A stretch of DNA of 64,000 nt from Chionis minor. Lineage: Eukaryota > Chordata > Aves > Charadriiformes > Chionididae. The notes under the pieces were generated by a model. It saw nothing but the letters and a program-made list of their open reading frames with translations, had not been told where the DNA came from and did no database searches. The translations under genes were made by a program, and so were the position numbers. Of the stretch, positions 37,087 through 48,841 are shown piece by piece (position 1 is the stretch's first letter; each line of letters begins with the position of its first letter). The stretch spans positions 1 through 64,000 of the forward strand of contig VZSF01001359.1 of the NCBI GenBank assembly GCA_013398295.1, written 5' to 3'.

Positions 37087-37829
37087 CACAGGATCTTAGA
37101 AAAATAGAATAGTTTGGGTTGAAAACAGAATGGTTTTGCGTTGGGATGTTAAATATCATCTAGTTCCAGCCCCCCTGCCATGGGCATGGACACCTTTCAC
37201 TACACCAGATTACTCAAAGCCCCGTCCAGCCTGGCCTTCAACACTTCCAGGGATGGGACATCCACAACATGTTCCAGTGCCTCACCACCCTCAAAGTAAA
37301 GAATTTCTTCCTAAAATCTAATCTAAATCTACCCTCTTTCAGTTCAAAACCATTAGCCCTTGTCCCCATCTTTTTTAGGCCCCTTTAGATACTGCAAGGC
37401 CACTACAAGGTCTCCCCAGAGCCTTTTCTTTTCCAGGCTGAATGACCCCAACTCACTCAGCCTGCCTTCATAGGAGAGGGTGTCCAGCCTTCTGATCATC
37501 TTCGTGGCCCTCCTCTGGACTTGCTCCAATAGGTCCATGTCCTTCTTATGCTGGAGGTTTCAGAGCTGGACAAAGTGTTCCAGGTGGGGTCTCACAAGAG
37601 CAGAGTAGAGAAGTGGAATCACCTCCCTCGACCTTCTGGCCATGCTTCTTTTGAGGCAGCCTGGGATACACTTGGCCTTCTGGGCTGCAAGTGCACATTG
37701 CTGGCTCTTGTTGAGCTTTTCATCCACCAACACCCCCAAGTCCTTCTCCTGAGGGCTGCTCTCAATTCACGCTCTGCCCAGCCAGTATTTGTGCTTGGGA
37801 TTGCTCTGACCCATGTGCATGACCTGTTG
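37087..37829 (-). mobile_element. CR1 LINE 3' part
   Basis: About 740 bp in reverse orientation. It begins with a worn CR1 3' end (TAGAATAGTTTGGGTTG) and passes into the ORF2 C-terminal half. The minus-strand open stretch 37353-37538 reads [17 protein letters not shown] and [11 protein letters not shown], typical of the CR1 RT C-terminal region. It is 5'-truncated near 37829. Confidence 0.92.
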
Positions 37830-38574
37830 TAAAATTCATTATCAGACAAGTATGTGTTCTGCTGCCATGACTTTTGATTAACATGCTACAGCACAGACAA
37901 AAAATAGTCTGTATTTAAGTGACATTTAATAGTTTTAATGATGCAATTTTTTATAGTTTAAGAAATAAATATAAAAAAATGTACAAAGTAAAACAAAAAT
38001 AAGTAAACAAAAAAGCAAACAAAATAAGTTCTGGGCTAAGCTGAAAATATCTCTTTATGCATGTACTTTAAATGTATGTGTGCATTAATTATAAAGGGTT
38101 TCATAGTGCCCTAAACTGGTTCTTTCTGAAGTAATAAGAAAAGAGATTGTTTTGGACTTTAGTCTAAGAAATGGTTAAATGGAAATTTTTTAGCTTTTGG
38201 AATAAAAACTCCCAAAAAATAGTGATTTCAACTTTCTGCAGCATTTATTTATAAGAAACTTAAGAAATTTCTTTTCTGGAAGTGTTCAAACACAAACTTA
38301 AAAATTATATGATACATTGTAGGGAATAAAATAATTCATGCTTACTACTGCTACTCAGGTAGAGGTTTCAGTTATTCTGTATTAAAATAAATGAAATGTG
38401 CAAACTTAATTTCTGTGCAGAAAGCTCGTACTATGCAGGTAATTCAGACACTTTCATAGTACTGAACACTTGGTGAACAGCTATGGTGAACCCATAGCTA
38501 TGTTCAAAGTTTTTTTGCCCTTTCTTACTTGTATGGTATCCAATTGTTCGCAATACTTTCGTGCTACATGAGAA
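37830..38574. other. Unique AT-rich DNA between two CR1 copies
   Basis: No gene seen. Contains a small hairpin at 38475-38505, with GCTATGG arms. Confidence 0.6.
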
Positions 38575-39590
38575 CTCTTACACAGAACTGTTTTTTGGTG
38601 TTAAACTCAGTTGGCGGCAGATCTCAAACAGTGTTCCTCAGGGCTCAGTTTTGGGACCAGTCTTGCTTAGTATCTTTATTGATGGTATTGAGTGCACCCT
38701 CAGGAAGTTTGCAAATGACACCAAATTAATCAGGAGTGTTGATCTACTTGAGGGTCAGAAGGCTCTGCAGAGAGATCTGGACAGGCTGGACCAATGGGCA
38801 GAAGCCATTGGTATGAGGTTCAACAAGTCCAAGTGCTGGGTCCTGCACTTGGGTCAAAACAACCCCAGGCAATGTTACAGGCATTGGGGAGGAGTGGCTG
38901 GAAAGCTGCCTGGCAGAAAACGATCTCGGGGTCCTGGTGGACAGTCGGCTGAACATGAGCCAGCAGTGTGCCCAGGTAGCCAAGAAGGCCAATGGCATCT
39001 TGGCCTGTATCAAGAACAGTGTGGCCAGCAGGAGCAGGGAAGTGATTGTGCCTGTGTGCTCAGAGCTATGAGGTTGCATCTCAAGCATTGTGTTCAGTTT
39101 TGGGCACCACAGTATAGGAAGGATATTGAGGTGCTGGAACATGTACAGAGAAGGGCCAATGAAGCTGGTGATGGATCTAGAGAACAAGTCTTATAAGGAG
39201 CAGCTGAAGGAGTTAGGATTGTTTAGACTGGAGCAAAGGAGACTGAGAGGAGACCTTATCACTCTCTACAACTACCTGAAAGGAGTTTGAAGCGAGGTGG
39301 GAGTTGGTCTCTTTTCCTAAGTAACAAGTGATAGGACAAGAAACAGCTTCAAGTTATGCCAGGGGAGGTTTAGATTGGATACCAGGAAAAAATTCTTCAT
39401 GGAAAGGGTTGTCTAACATCAGAACAGGCTGCCCAGGGATGTGGTGGAATTGCCATCCCTAGAGGTATTTAAAAGGCAGGTAGACGTGATGCTTAGGGAC
39501 ATGGTTTAGTGGTGGTTTTGACAGTGTTAGGTTTATGGTTGGACTTGCGGTTAAAGGTATCTTCCAACCTAAGTGATTCTGTGATTCTTT
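38575..39590 (+). mobile_element. CR1 LINE, RT to 3' end
   Basis: A roughly 1-kb CR1 copy. An unusually long open stretch (38561-39196) enters the RT domain at SVPQGSVLGPVLLSIFIDG and keeps CTLRKFANDTKL, where the catalytic FADDTKL box has Asn for the first Asp. A frame change near 38880 takes the continuation to other frames, through 39090-39290 with [20 protein letters not shown]. The 3' end is GTGATTCTGTGATTC at 39572-39590. The copy is inactive. Confidence 0.93.
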
Positions 39591-42500
39591 TGAAATAAGC
39601 AACACTGGAACAGCTTCATATGGAAAGGTTGATGAATGTCAATCCAGTTGGTCTTTTAGGTTATGGTATGGAAATAGGAAGTTTAAGGTAATGCAAACCT
39701 ATATTCCTTTTCCCCTGGATATTATTCTGTTTCTGTTTGTATGAAGAGATATGGGTAATTTTAATCAAACTTGCTCTTGAAAATTTACTACTGTATCTTA
39801 ATCTTCAGGGCCCCTTCTAACACTACCATTACTAGCTATGACATATTATCTTTTCAAGGTCATACAGTTAAACCTTGAATCCTGGACTGGTAGCCACAAG
39901 ATTTTGTGACTCTCTAAATCTTTAAAGCTCAGCATCATCTGATAGTCCAAAAAAGTTCAGAAACAGAAACAGAGGAGCTTGGTTGATTAATTTGGGTAGA
40001 AGTACCTTGTCAGAGGTTAAAGGAAGGGAGTGATAATTTCTTGAATGTAGAAACAAATGGGATTAGATGCCCAATTTGTGTGATACTGCTAAAAAAAAAT
40101 AAAAAAACCCCTCATCATTCCATGTTTAGAAGACACTGTTGAAAGTTATTGGGGACAGACGCAAAAGTTTTTGCAGAATAAAGTAGTTTGTTCTGCTTCT
40201 TCGGGAAATATGAACCTGGTTGTCCTCTAAGATTCAAAAGCCATTTCCATTCATATGTCATTCAATATTTTTCCTTGATGGATATTCTGTCTTAGTAAAC
40301 TCCTAAATAATTTTGCTGAGTGAAGCTAGTAATGAAAAGACCTATGAGGGTTGTGACAGTTTCTAAGTGTATTGATTGATAGATACAAAGTTTTATGAGT
40401 TGTACTGTAGTCCTGTCATTTTTTTTTCTCTCATACCTTAAATCTTTAAAATAAATAAAGGAAATCCATTTACATGGATAAACAGTGAGAAACCTAGGCA
40501 GAAGTAAATCCATGTGGGGACTCACTTCTTCACACTGTATTCCCTACTCTCCATTGTGGGTGGATGTATATCCTGTGCTTCCATTTTTCTGTGAAGCTGG
40601 TAGCATGAAGACTGTGCAGAAAGTATTGTGATTCTTGTGTTTGCCCAACGACTTAGGGAATGAATAAAGATCAAAAAGTAATTGTTATGACAATATGACA
40701 CTGTTTACAGAACTTGCCACAGATGAACTTAACTGCTAGGGGAGGACCATAGTAATAAAGCACTCAGCAACTGCCATTTGCCATATCTGATATGCCTGTG
40801 TATTGCTGGAAATGGGCAGGAAATTGACAACATCGCTCTTACAAATCTTTATTTTATCTGGCCTTTGTTGTTGTATCTAGTATATTTCTTAGGTTGCAGT
40901 TGCAGAAATTCAGTATGATTAGAGCAACAAAATGTTTGTGGTGAACTGTCTTAATTTGTGTCTTAATTTTCTGAGTAGAATTTCCTATCTTCCATTTTCC
41001 AGAAGGAAATTGTGTGTAAGATCATTTACTCAATAATTAACCACAACTCATTTGTAAACCAAATTCTTATCAGGGTGTATAATTCATGAGTCTCAGTCTG
41101 CAAATTCTTGTCTTCAGAAAATAAAACTAGAGACTTCCTATTCCAGAAATAAGAACAATTGTGATACATGCAAACTCTTGGAGGCCTGGAAAATGGACCA
41201 GCTGGGAGGAAAATGTGCATTTGTCAGTCTTATACCTCAAACACATAAGAAAAATATGGCTAATAATATTTGAAAGCTGCTTAGTCTTTTAACAAAAAAA
41301 TGGAAAAGACGACGTTACAAATAGATAAATGTTTTTAAGGGCTTATGAAGTAGATTTTCCCAGAAGTTCTGAAACAAATTCTTCTGTAATTCTAGTATTA
41401 CAGTAAGCCATTTATTCTAAACACAACAGGAAAAAGAGTATCTATCACTTGGATATTTTTAAACTGTCTCCCATAATACATTCCTGATAAATGAACTATT
41501 GTGGGGCCAAGCTGTAATGGGGAAAGAGCACTACCAGTGAAAGCACTATTGTCCTTGTATTACCTTTAATCTCAAACTGCAGATGCACAGATAGGCTTTG
41601 TTCCTTGGGAAGAAAAGTTCTTTTTACACTATGTTGAATTCATTTGCTTTGAATAGCACAAATACATCCATACATATTTTTTTCTCAGAGTTTTTCATCA
41701 AAGAACTTATCAAAGTAAAGAGTCATTGACCTTTTGTTACTTTACTATTTCACTCATATTGAGTCACCACCTACGTAATGCTGAGCTTTGTCTCAATTCT
41801 CAGTTATAACCATATTTGGCAAGCGACCATGCTATCAAAATACAGATTTTAGAACCACTTTTCTCTTACTAGAGAAAAGCTAATGAGTCTTTAAGTAAAT
41901 AAATTACATATTCAAATTAAAACTTTAAAAGTATTTATAAGGAATCATGGTTAGTGGAAAATGTAACATTTATCATTGATTTGGAATCTGTAAGAAATTT
42001 TAGCAATTCCAAAGAATTTTAGAAGATAAAAGATGTACTTTGAATAGGTTGAGGAAGTCATGAATGTGCCCAAATTATGTATCAATGTACTTCTTTATTA
42101 ACATAATAGCTAGTCATGACATGGAAGCCAAAGTCATCCATGTGTTGAAGTTAAAAAGTCAGGGAATGCAACTCAGTTCTTGAACACAGGAGTAGGGCAT
42201 TTTTTCATACAAAAATATAATATATGTCACTCAAACCACTGAAGTATTTCTTCATCATTCCGCACAAAAAAATCTATTATAAAATAAAATATTTGGGCAT
42301 TTTTAATTGTGCTAACTTTATAGTAAAATAAAGTAAAAACACCAGGAAAAAAAGAAAGATCATACTATATGAGTATGAACTAATAATATAGACAGTATGT
42401 ATTTCTGATATAATTGAAGTGTCTCTGATAACATTTTAAAACAAAATAATCACTGTAAATGTTTGAGACAACTAATTTCAATGGTATAAATGTCAAAAAT

Positions 42501-42795
42501 GTATAGTGCTGCAAATATGATTGCTGCACATGTGCATGCATAGAGTTTTCTAATTGCATATGCAATATTTGCTTAAGAAGTACTTCAGTCAATAGAGAAG
42601 AGAGTGAAAATTACTCTAAACATTTTAAAATGAGATATTTATTTCTTGAAAACTACAGTGAGCTGTTCAAATACAATGTGACTTTTTTTCTATTAAAAAG
42701 CTAATTTGAAATTATAATACATTTAAAAATGATGTTTATTTGTTTCAGTTTTGCTTGGCTTAATATAAACTAGGTTTTCTTCATGATCTCAAAAG
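39591..42795. other. Unique AT-rich DNA, no gene seen
   Basis: No recognisable element. Open frames are below 80 codons. Confidence 0.6.
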
Positions 42796-42798
42796 TTG

Positions 42799-43089
42799 CT
42801 AATGCTTTCTTTTCACAAATACAAATTTTCTGTTACCCTCCAGTTGCTCATGTTTGTGTCCATGTCCTCTTGGGATCAAATGGCAACAGCTGTCTTCCTC
42901 AGGTTTTGGGCCTGTAGAACTGCTGCTCCCTGCAAGCTCTGCACCACCTGTAGAACTCGGCATAATATCGGGGTGGTTGTTTTCTCTGAACCGGTCATCA
43001 TCATCTTCACAAAAGAAGACTACCATGACCCTCACCCAAGCTGCAATTTCCCTCCCCTTGGTCTCTAGTGTGAAAAAGAGGTTCCATAC
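42799..43089 (-). other. Unexplained open frame, possible terminal exon or pseudogene
   Basis: On the minus strand a frame is open from just after a TAG at 43092-43090 to a TAG at 42801-42799, about 96 codons. It encodes an acidic then hydrophilic sequence with CEDDDDRFRENN and a Ser/Gly/Pro-rich middle, ending in a basic VFVKRKH. TTTTGTAG directly before the frame could be a 3' splice site, and an AATAAA lies 59 bp beyond the stop (42740-42735). The plus strand is also open here (42854-43291, 145 codons). I do not recognise either product. GC and CpG content are locally raised. It could be a host terminal exon, a decayed gene copy or chance. Confidence 0.3.
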
Positions 43090-43291
43090 CTACAAAATCA
43101 GTTCCTACACTGGTGGGAACAGTTTATTGTTATGTATATGGGATGGCAGTGGATTCAGGCATCTACATATGGAGTGTCATTCTCAAGGCCCTCTTCAAAA
43201 ACACGGTGCTGTTAATTGTCAGAGCATCAATTTCAGGAAGCACACTACGAAGGGAGTTTCTACTACTCTGAACTGTAATTTCTTAATATAA

Positions 43292-46200
43292 CCCAACAGG
43301 TAATTTAAGTTAATACCTCCAGCCAGCTGTCCAAGGAATATTGGCACAACTTTCTCATTTGCTAGAATGAAAATCCCTACAAAGTCTTTTCAAGTACACC
43401 TAAGCTGTGAGTACAGTTATGCAAGTACTTCAAAGGTATGATCAAACCACTCTTTCAAGTTGCCTTGGTTATTTTAAAAACACTACATTTGGGGGTTTTT
43501 GAGAGTTTATATATTTTTTTTCAACTACAGGAATAATTATTTCAGGGGTTTTATTTTTTTTTTTAAATTCCAGTGTTTTAACTTTCTTCTCAAGATATGG
43601 ATAGTAATAACTAGATCTCTGTAACAGGCACCTCTTTACTCCTGTTTCATAGTCCCTGTAATTACCTATTCTAGTTATGGCATTGGAAACTACTGAAAAC
43701 TCCTATTTAGTTGATTATCCACTTAGTTTTTTGGAGTCTTTGCATACTAATGTAGTCTCCCTAGTAGAGTCTTTCAGCAAGCACAGAATACATTATTTAG
43801 TTCTGGAAAGAATATTTTTCATGTCCTCGTTTATCAAATGATCCATATCCTCTTGTGGCAATGACTTGTACTCTTCATTATTAACCAGTTGCACAACCTT
43901 TGTCATCTCTAAAATATTGACTATAACATTATTTCTTCTAGGTCATTGGTAAAAGTCAAAATAACATGGGAATCTTTTCCTGCTCAACTTCCCTCATAAT
44001 TCATTCAGCCATGTTACTTTCAGGATTTAATCACATTTATTCAACAATTATTTGTGATAATATTCTATGTTTATTTATTTTATGTTACATTTAAAATGGC
44101 CTAAATGTAATTTTTTATATAACATTAAATTTCATGGTTTTTAAGGTATTACTGTAAGACTAAAAGTACATTTATGAAGTTCTGGAAGGTGTTCTGATTA
44201 AATGTGTACGTGGATATAGTTACATTTTAGTTCCCCAGGGCAGATGGCAGGGCTTATTTACATGATGCAAAATGTATTAGAAACGTAGGCTTTTATCATT
44301 ACTATGGGCATTCATGACTGAAATGAGGTTTTAAGTAAGCCATTCTGAACCTGACAAAAGTCTTCCTCAGCAATATCACTAAGCACATAAAAAATATTTT
44401 GTAACTTGCATTTGGTATTAGCATGTCTGAGGTAGGGTTTGGGAGATGGAGAGTGAGGTTTTTGTTTATTGACGAATCTAGACTCCAGTTTCTTACAATA
44501 CAGAGAGGCATATTATCACAGAAGAAGGCACTGTACACTGTTGTGCATTAGGCTTTTCAATAGGGCAATGAAGAATTAAAGAAATATTGGACTGCAATTT
44601 ACATTAACTTATTCCTGTAACAAAATTCCTTAGCCTGATTTTTCTGATTATTTCCAGATAGAAAGACTTCACAGATGGTAAGAGTGAGATTCATGATGAT
44701 ATATGTTGGTATTTAGCCTACCTGCATTTTCTGAAGTAGCTATCATGATTCATAAGATACTTCCTCTCAAGCGTTGAATAACTTATCTGCTCCTATGTTC
44801 ACTGAAGGCTCTGTAGGTCTACACCTTTGTGAAAATAACATTTCAAATCAATGATACAAGGTGATGTCACAAGTCACAGTCAAAGAAAGCTACACTTCCA
44901 ACCCCTTTCAGTGCACCCTCTAATTTCTCCTTACATTATGTCTGTACTACCCCAAGAGGCAAACCCTTCCTCCAGTCTTGAGGGTACATTAGACTCATGT
45001 AACAGGGCCAGCCTGTATAGGTAGAAATAAATTGCTTATATACGGCACAGGTGAACAGCTTTCCATCTCATCAAAGAAACTGTCAAAGCTGCCCTGCCTG
45101 CTATGTTCAACAATAAAAGACTCTGCTTCACTGAAGGCATGAGAGAAATAAAACAATATTGCATGTGTTCCCCAGTGCTGGACTCCAAGGCCCAAAAAGT
45201 GTGTACTACAGGGTGAGACATGTAATACTTCTGTCTCTGAACCAAATCACATGTGGAGCTGAAGGAAGGGTTTTCTGCACCTGCTTTCTACACTTGCTTT
45301 CTGCACTGCAGAATGGATCAGAACAGGAAGAAGTTAAAACTGATTCACCTCAATTTAAGATCAACAGTATTAGGGCTTTACAAGGACACATCACTTCCCG
45401 CTACCATTTACTCAAACAGCACTAGGTGTATCCTTTAGCCGATCAGTTCAAACTTCCTAAATAGAGACATGTCAGCAAAAAACTTGGATTAAATCATCAA
45501 AATGAAGAGAGGGGACATGTGTCTTGCACAAGAGCATGTATGATGACAGTGGTTTTTATTCCAGAAGATGGTTGAATTCAACAATCAAATGCAATAAAGA
45601 GAGGGATATATCTCTGGGCTCTGCTCACAGACATCTATACGATGGTGCTCCTTATACAAATAGTTGGTCCAGATGGTCTTGATTGTAAATTATGTGTGGA
45701 GTAGGAAAGATTAGGGGAGCTTGTTAAATAGATGAGCTCCTTCTAGCCTGCAGGACTAAACTCTTTGTAGACTTCTGCAAAAATCATATTAGAATAGCTG
45801 CCTCTTGTGTACCTTAATACTTTTAAGATTATAATTTAGTTCCATCTCACTACATCCTTCAGATATAATCAGGTATGTCCCCCAGGATGAGCAGTTGTCA
45901 GCCAGTCTCTGTACTATTTTCACAGTTCAAAGGATTTCTGAGACGAACACCCCTCTAGTTTTTTTCAGGCACGTATGCTTGTCTGAGATGTCTTCAAACA
46001 GTGCTCTTAACAGGGGAGCACTGAGGGCTAGCCACCTATTTTAGTATTTTGGGCAGTTTGCGGTCATTTTAACCAAAATTTTTAAATATTCACTTTAGGA
46101 AGAGAATAAAAAGCAGTCTCAGAAGCTCTGGCTGAGGGCATAGATATATGGATGGAGGTGGCTCTCAGGGGTTTCACAAATTAGATTAATTAACCTCAAG

Positions 46201-47200
46201 AACTAACACATATTAAACTGCACAAAATCCCCAACAACAGAGAAATCATTCTCTGAAATATCTACTTTTAGCCAAATGAATTTAATTCCTAAAAAGGGAT
46301 TCACTTGCTTAACACTGCTGTCCAGTTTTGTGTTAGTCTCATGCTAAACTGCTGAATGTGTTAAACTGTTAGCCCTGGGCTTTTTAAGGCATAGCAGTGG
46401 CGCAGGTATGCCCTGGTGTAGTCATCCATCATTGTCCCTTTCTTCCAAAGTAATCCTCAGAGATGTAAAAAAAGCTTCATGTTCTTCAGTCCAGCTCTGT
46501 CTCACCAAATCCACCTGCCTTCTGGCTTCTTCACCGATCTTTTTAGAAAATGAGAAAACTCCTTTCATAGGCTCCTACGGCTGTAGCAAGAGCAGCAGCC
46601 ATTTGGGTTTATAGGCACTATCTCTCTGTGATTCAGGGGTGTAGGGGCAACTCCTAAAAAGACTTTTCCCAGCTTCAGTACCAGGCGGTTTCATGCCACA
46701 ACTGTAGGAAGGGAAGTTTAGAGCTGACAGCAGTGATGGTAGTGTGCAACTGTACCTGCTCTTCTTTCATGATCACCATCACTATCAAGAGTGCAACAAT
46801 CCCACCACCTCTTGCCTGATTCCCATCCCAATTACCTAGCTCTGTGGAGCTGTTTTGGACTGGCTTGCCTCTTGGGAAAACTGGCTGATGACAAGCTGAA
46901 CCTGAAGCCAGCCACTATATGACTCTTACCCATGGTGAAATGCAAAATTCTAGGTTTAGTTGTACGGCTGCTGGATGAAATATCTAGTGGTTTGGTTTAA
47001 TTTGATTTTTTTCCCCTAGGTGTGGCAGCATAGCACTCTGTAAGTTTCCTTATGTTAGATTACCTGATTAAAGGGTAAGTACTGTAAGCACAGAGGGAGA
47101 ATGGAGCAGGGAGGATCAGAAGAGCAATTATAGGTCTATGAACCTAGTAACCTTATCAGTGAGAACAGAGCAGACTAGAAAGACCATCCAGAGAGAGCAA
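43292..47200. other. Unique DNA, no gene seen
   Basis: Mostly AT-rich; 44.9-45.4 and 46.3-46.9 kb are less so. Nothing assignable to a gene or repeat family. Confidence 0.55.
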
Positions 47201-48596
47201 TCATAGAATTATAGAATCATAGGGGTTGGAAAGGACCTCTGGAGAATATCTAGTCCAACTCCCTGCTGCAGCAGGTTCACCTAGAGCAGGCTGGACAGGA
47301 TCATGTCCAGACAAGTTTTGAATATCTCCAGAGAAGGAGACTCCACAACCTCTCTGGGCAGCCTGTTCCAGTGCTTTGTCACCCTCAAAATAAAGAAGTT
47401 CCTCCTTATGTTCAGACAGAATTTCCTGTGTTCCAGATTGTGCCCGTTGCCCCTTGTCCTGTCACTGGGCACCACTGAAAAGAGTCTGGCCCCATCCTAT
47501 TGGTACCCGCCCCTTAGATATTTATAAGCATTGACAAGAACCCCTCTCAGTCTTCTCCAGGCTAAATAGACCCAGATCTCTCAGCCTTTTCTCATGAGAG
47601 TTGCTCCGCTCCTTTGATCATCTTTGTCCAGCCCTCTGCTGGACTCTCTCCAGTAGTTCCTTGTATTTCTTGAACTGGGAAACCCCAGACTGAACACAGT
47701 ACTCCAGATGTGGCCTCACCAGTGCAGAGTAGAGGGGGAGGATAACCTCCCTCGATCTGCTTGCCACACTCTTGATGCACCCCAGGAGACCATTGACATT
47801 CTTGGCCACAGGGATACATTGCTGCCTCATGCTTAACCTCTTGCACACCAGGACTCCCAGGTCCCTCTCTGCAGAACTGCTATTCAGCAGGTCAACCTAT
47901 AGCCTGTACTGCTGTATGGGGTTATTCCTACCCAGGTGCAGGACCCTACACTTGCCCTTGTTGAATTTCATATGGTTTCTCCCTGCCCAACTCTCCAGCC
48001 TGTCCAGGTCGGGCTGAATGGCAGCACAGCCTTCTGGTGTGTCAGCCACCCCTCCCAGTTTTGTGCCACCAGCAATCTTGCTGAACATACACTCAGTCCC
48101 TTCATCCAGGCAGTTGATAAATATATTGAAGAGGACTGGACTCAGTACTAATCCCTGGGGAACATCGCTAGTCACAGGCCTCCAACTAGACTCTAGCCCA
48201 CTAATCACAACCGTCGGAGCTCTGCCATTCAGCTAGTTCTCAATCCACCTCATTGTCCCCTCATCTAACCCACACTTCCTAAGCTTACCTATGAGGATGT
48301 TATGGGAGACAGTGTCAAAAGCCTTGTTGAAGTCAAGGTAGACAATGTCCACTGCTCTCCCCTCATCTACCCAGCCAGTCATGCCATTGTAGAAGGCTAT
48401 CAGATTGGTCAAGCATGATTTTCCTTTGGTGAACTCATGTTGACCACTCCTGATAACATTCTTTTCCTCCACATGCTTAGAGATGACATCAAGGATGAGC
48501 TGTTCCATCACCTTTCCAGGGATGGAGGTGAAGCTGACTGGCCTATAGTTTCCTGGGTCCTCATTCTTGCCCTTTGGGAAGACCGAAGACTTCATT
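47201..48596 (-). mobile_element. CR1 LINE, RT to 3' end
   Basis: About 1.4 kb of CR1 in reverse orientation, starting at its 3' end (ATAGAATTATAGAATCATAG). Minus-strand open stretches cover RT. 48233-48595 has DPGNYRPVSFTS and the YLDFNKAFDTVSH metal-binding box. 47897-48208 has [17 protein letters not shown], but IAGGTKL stands in place of the catalytic FADDTKL. 47618-47848 and 47281-47475 cover the C-terminus. Loss of both catalytic Asp residues means this copy could not reverse transcribe. Its 5' end abuts an LTR fragment. Confidence 0.94.
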
Positions 48597-48609
48597 GAGG
48601 GTCTACCTG

Positions 48610-48841
48610 TTATAGCACGGTTCTCCGCAAGCTGCAGTGTGGATCTCTGCTCCAGCGTGGTCCTCCATGGACTGCAGGGGGGCAGTCTGCATCACCATGG
48701 TCTTCTCCAGGGTCTGCAGGGGAATCTGTGCTCAGGGGCCTAGAGCCCCTCTTCCCCAGTCTTCTTCTCTAGCTTTGGTATCTGTCACAGAGATCATCCC
48801 TGCAGCCCCCTGCTACCACCTTGACACATAAACCAAATACA
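48610..48841 (-). mobile_element. ERV LTR fragment
   Basis: On the minus strand the block starts TGTATTTGGTTTATGTGTCA at 48841. It continues through a GGTAGCAGGGGGCTGCAGGG segment and then short CTGCAGGGG-centred quasi-repeats as far as the CR1 boundary. The TG start and the sequence style match a frequent avian LTR type with TGTATTGGGTTT-like ends. Its 3' part is missing where the CR1 begins. The left edge is approximate and the family call is from recall, so moderate confidence only. Confidence 0.55.

Noticed and set aside
44980..45200. Possible LTR-like block with an AATAAAAGACTCTG segment
   Set aside because: No TG...CA ends with matching flanks could be found, and no similarity to the other LTRs in the window.
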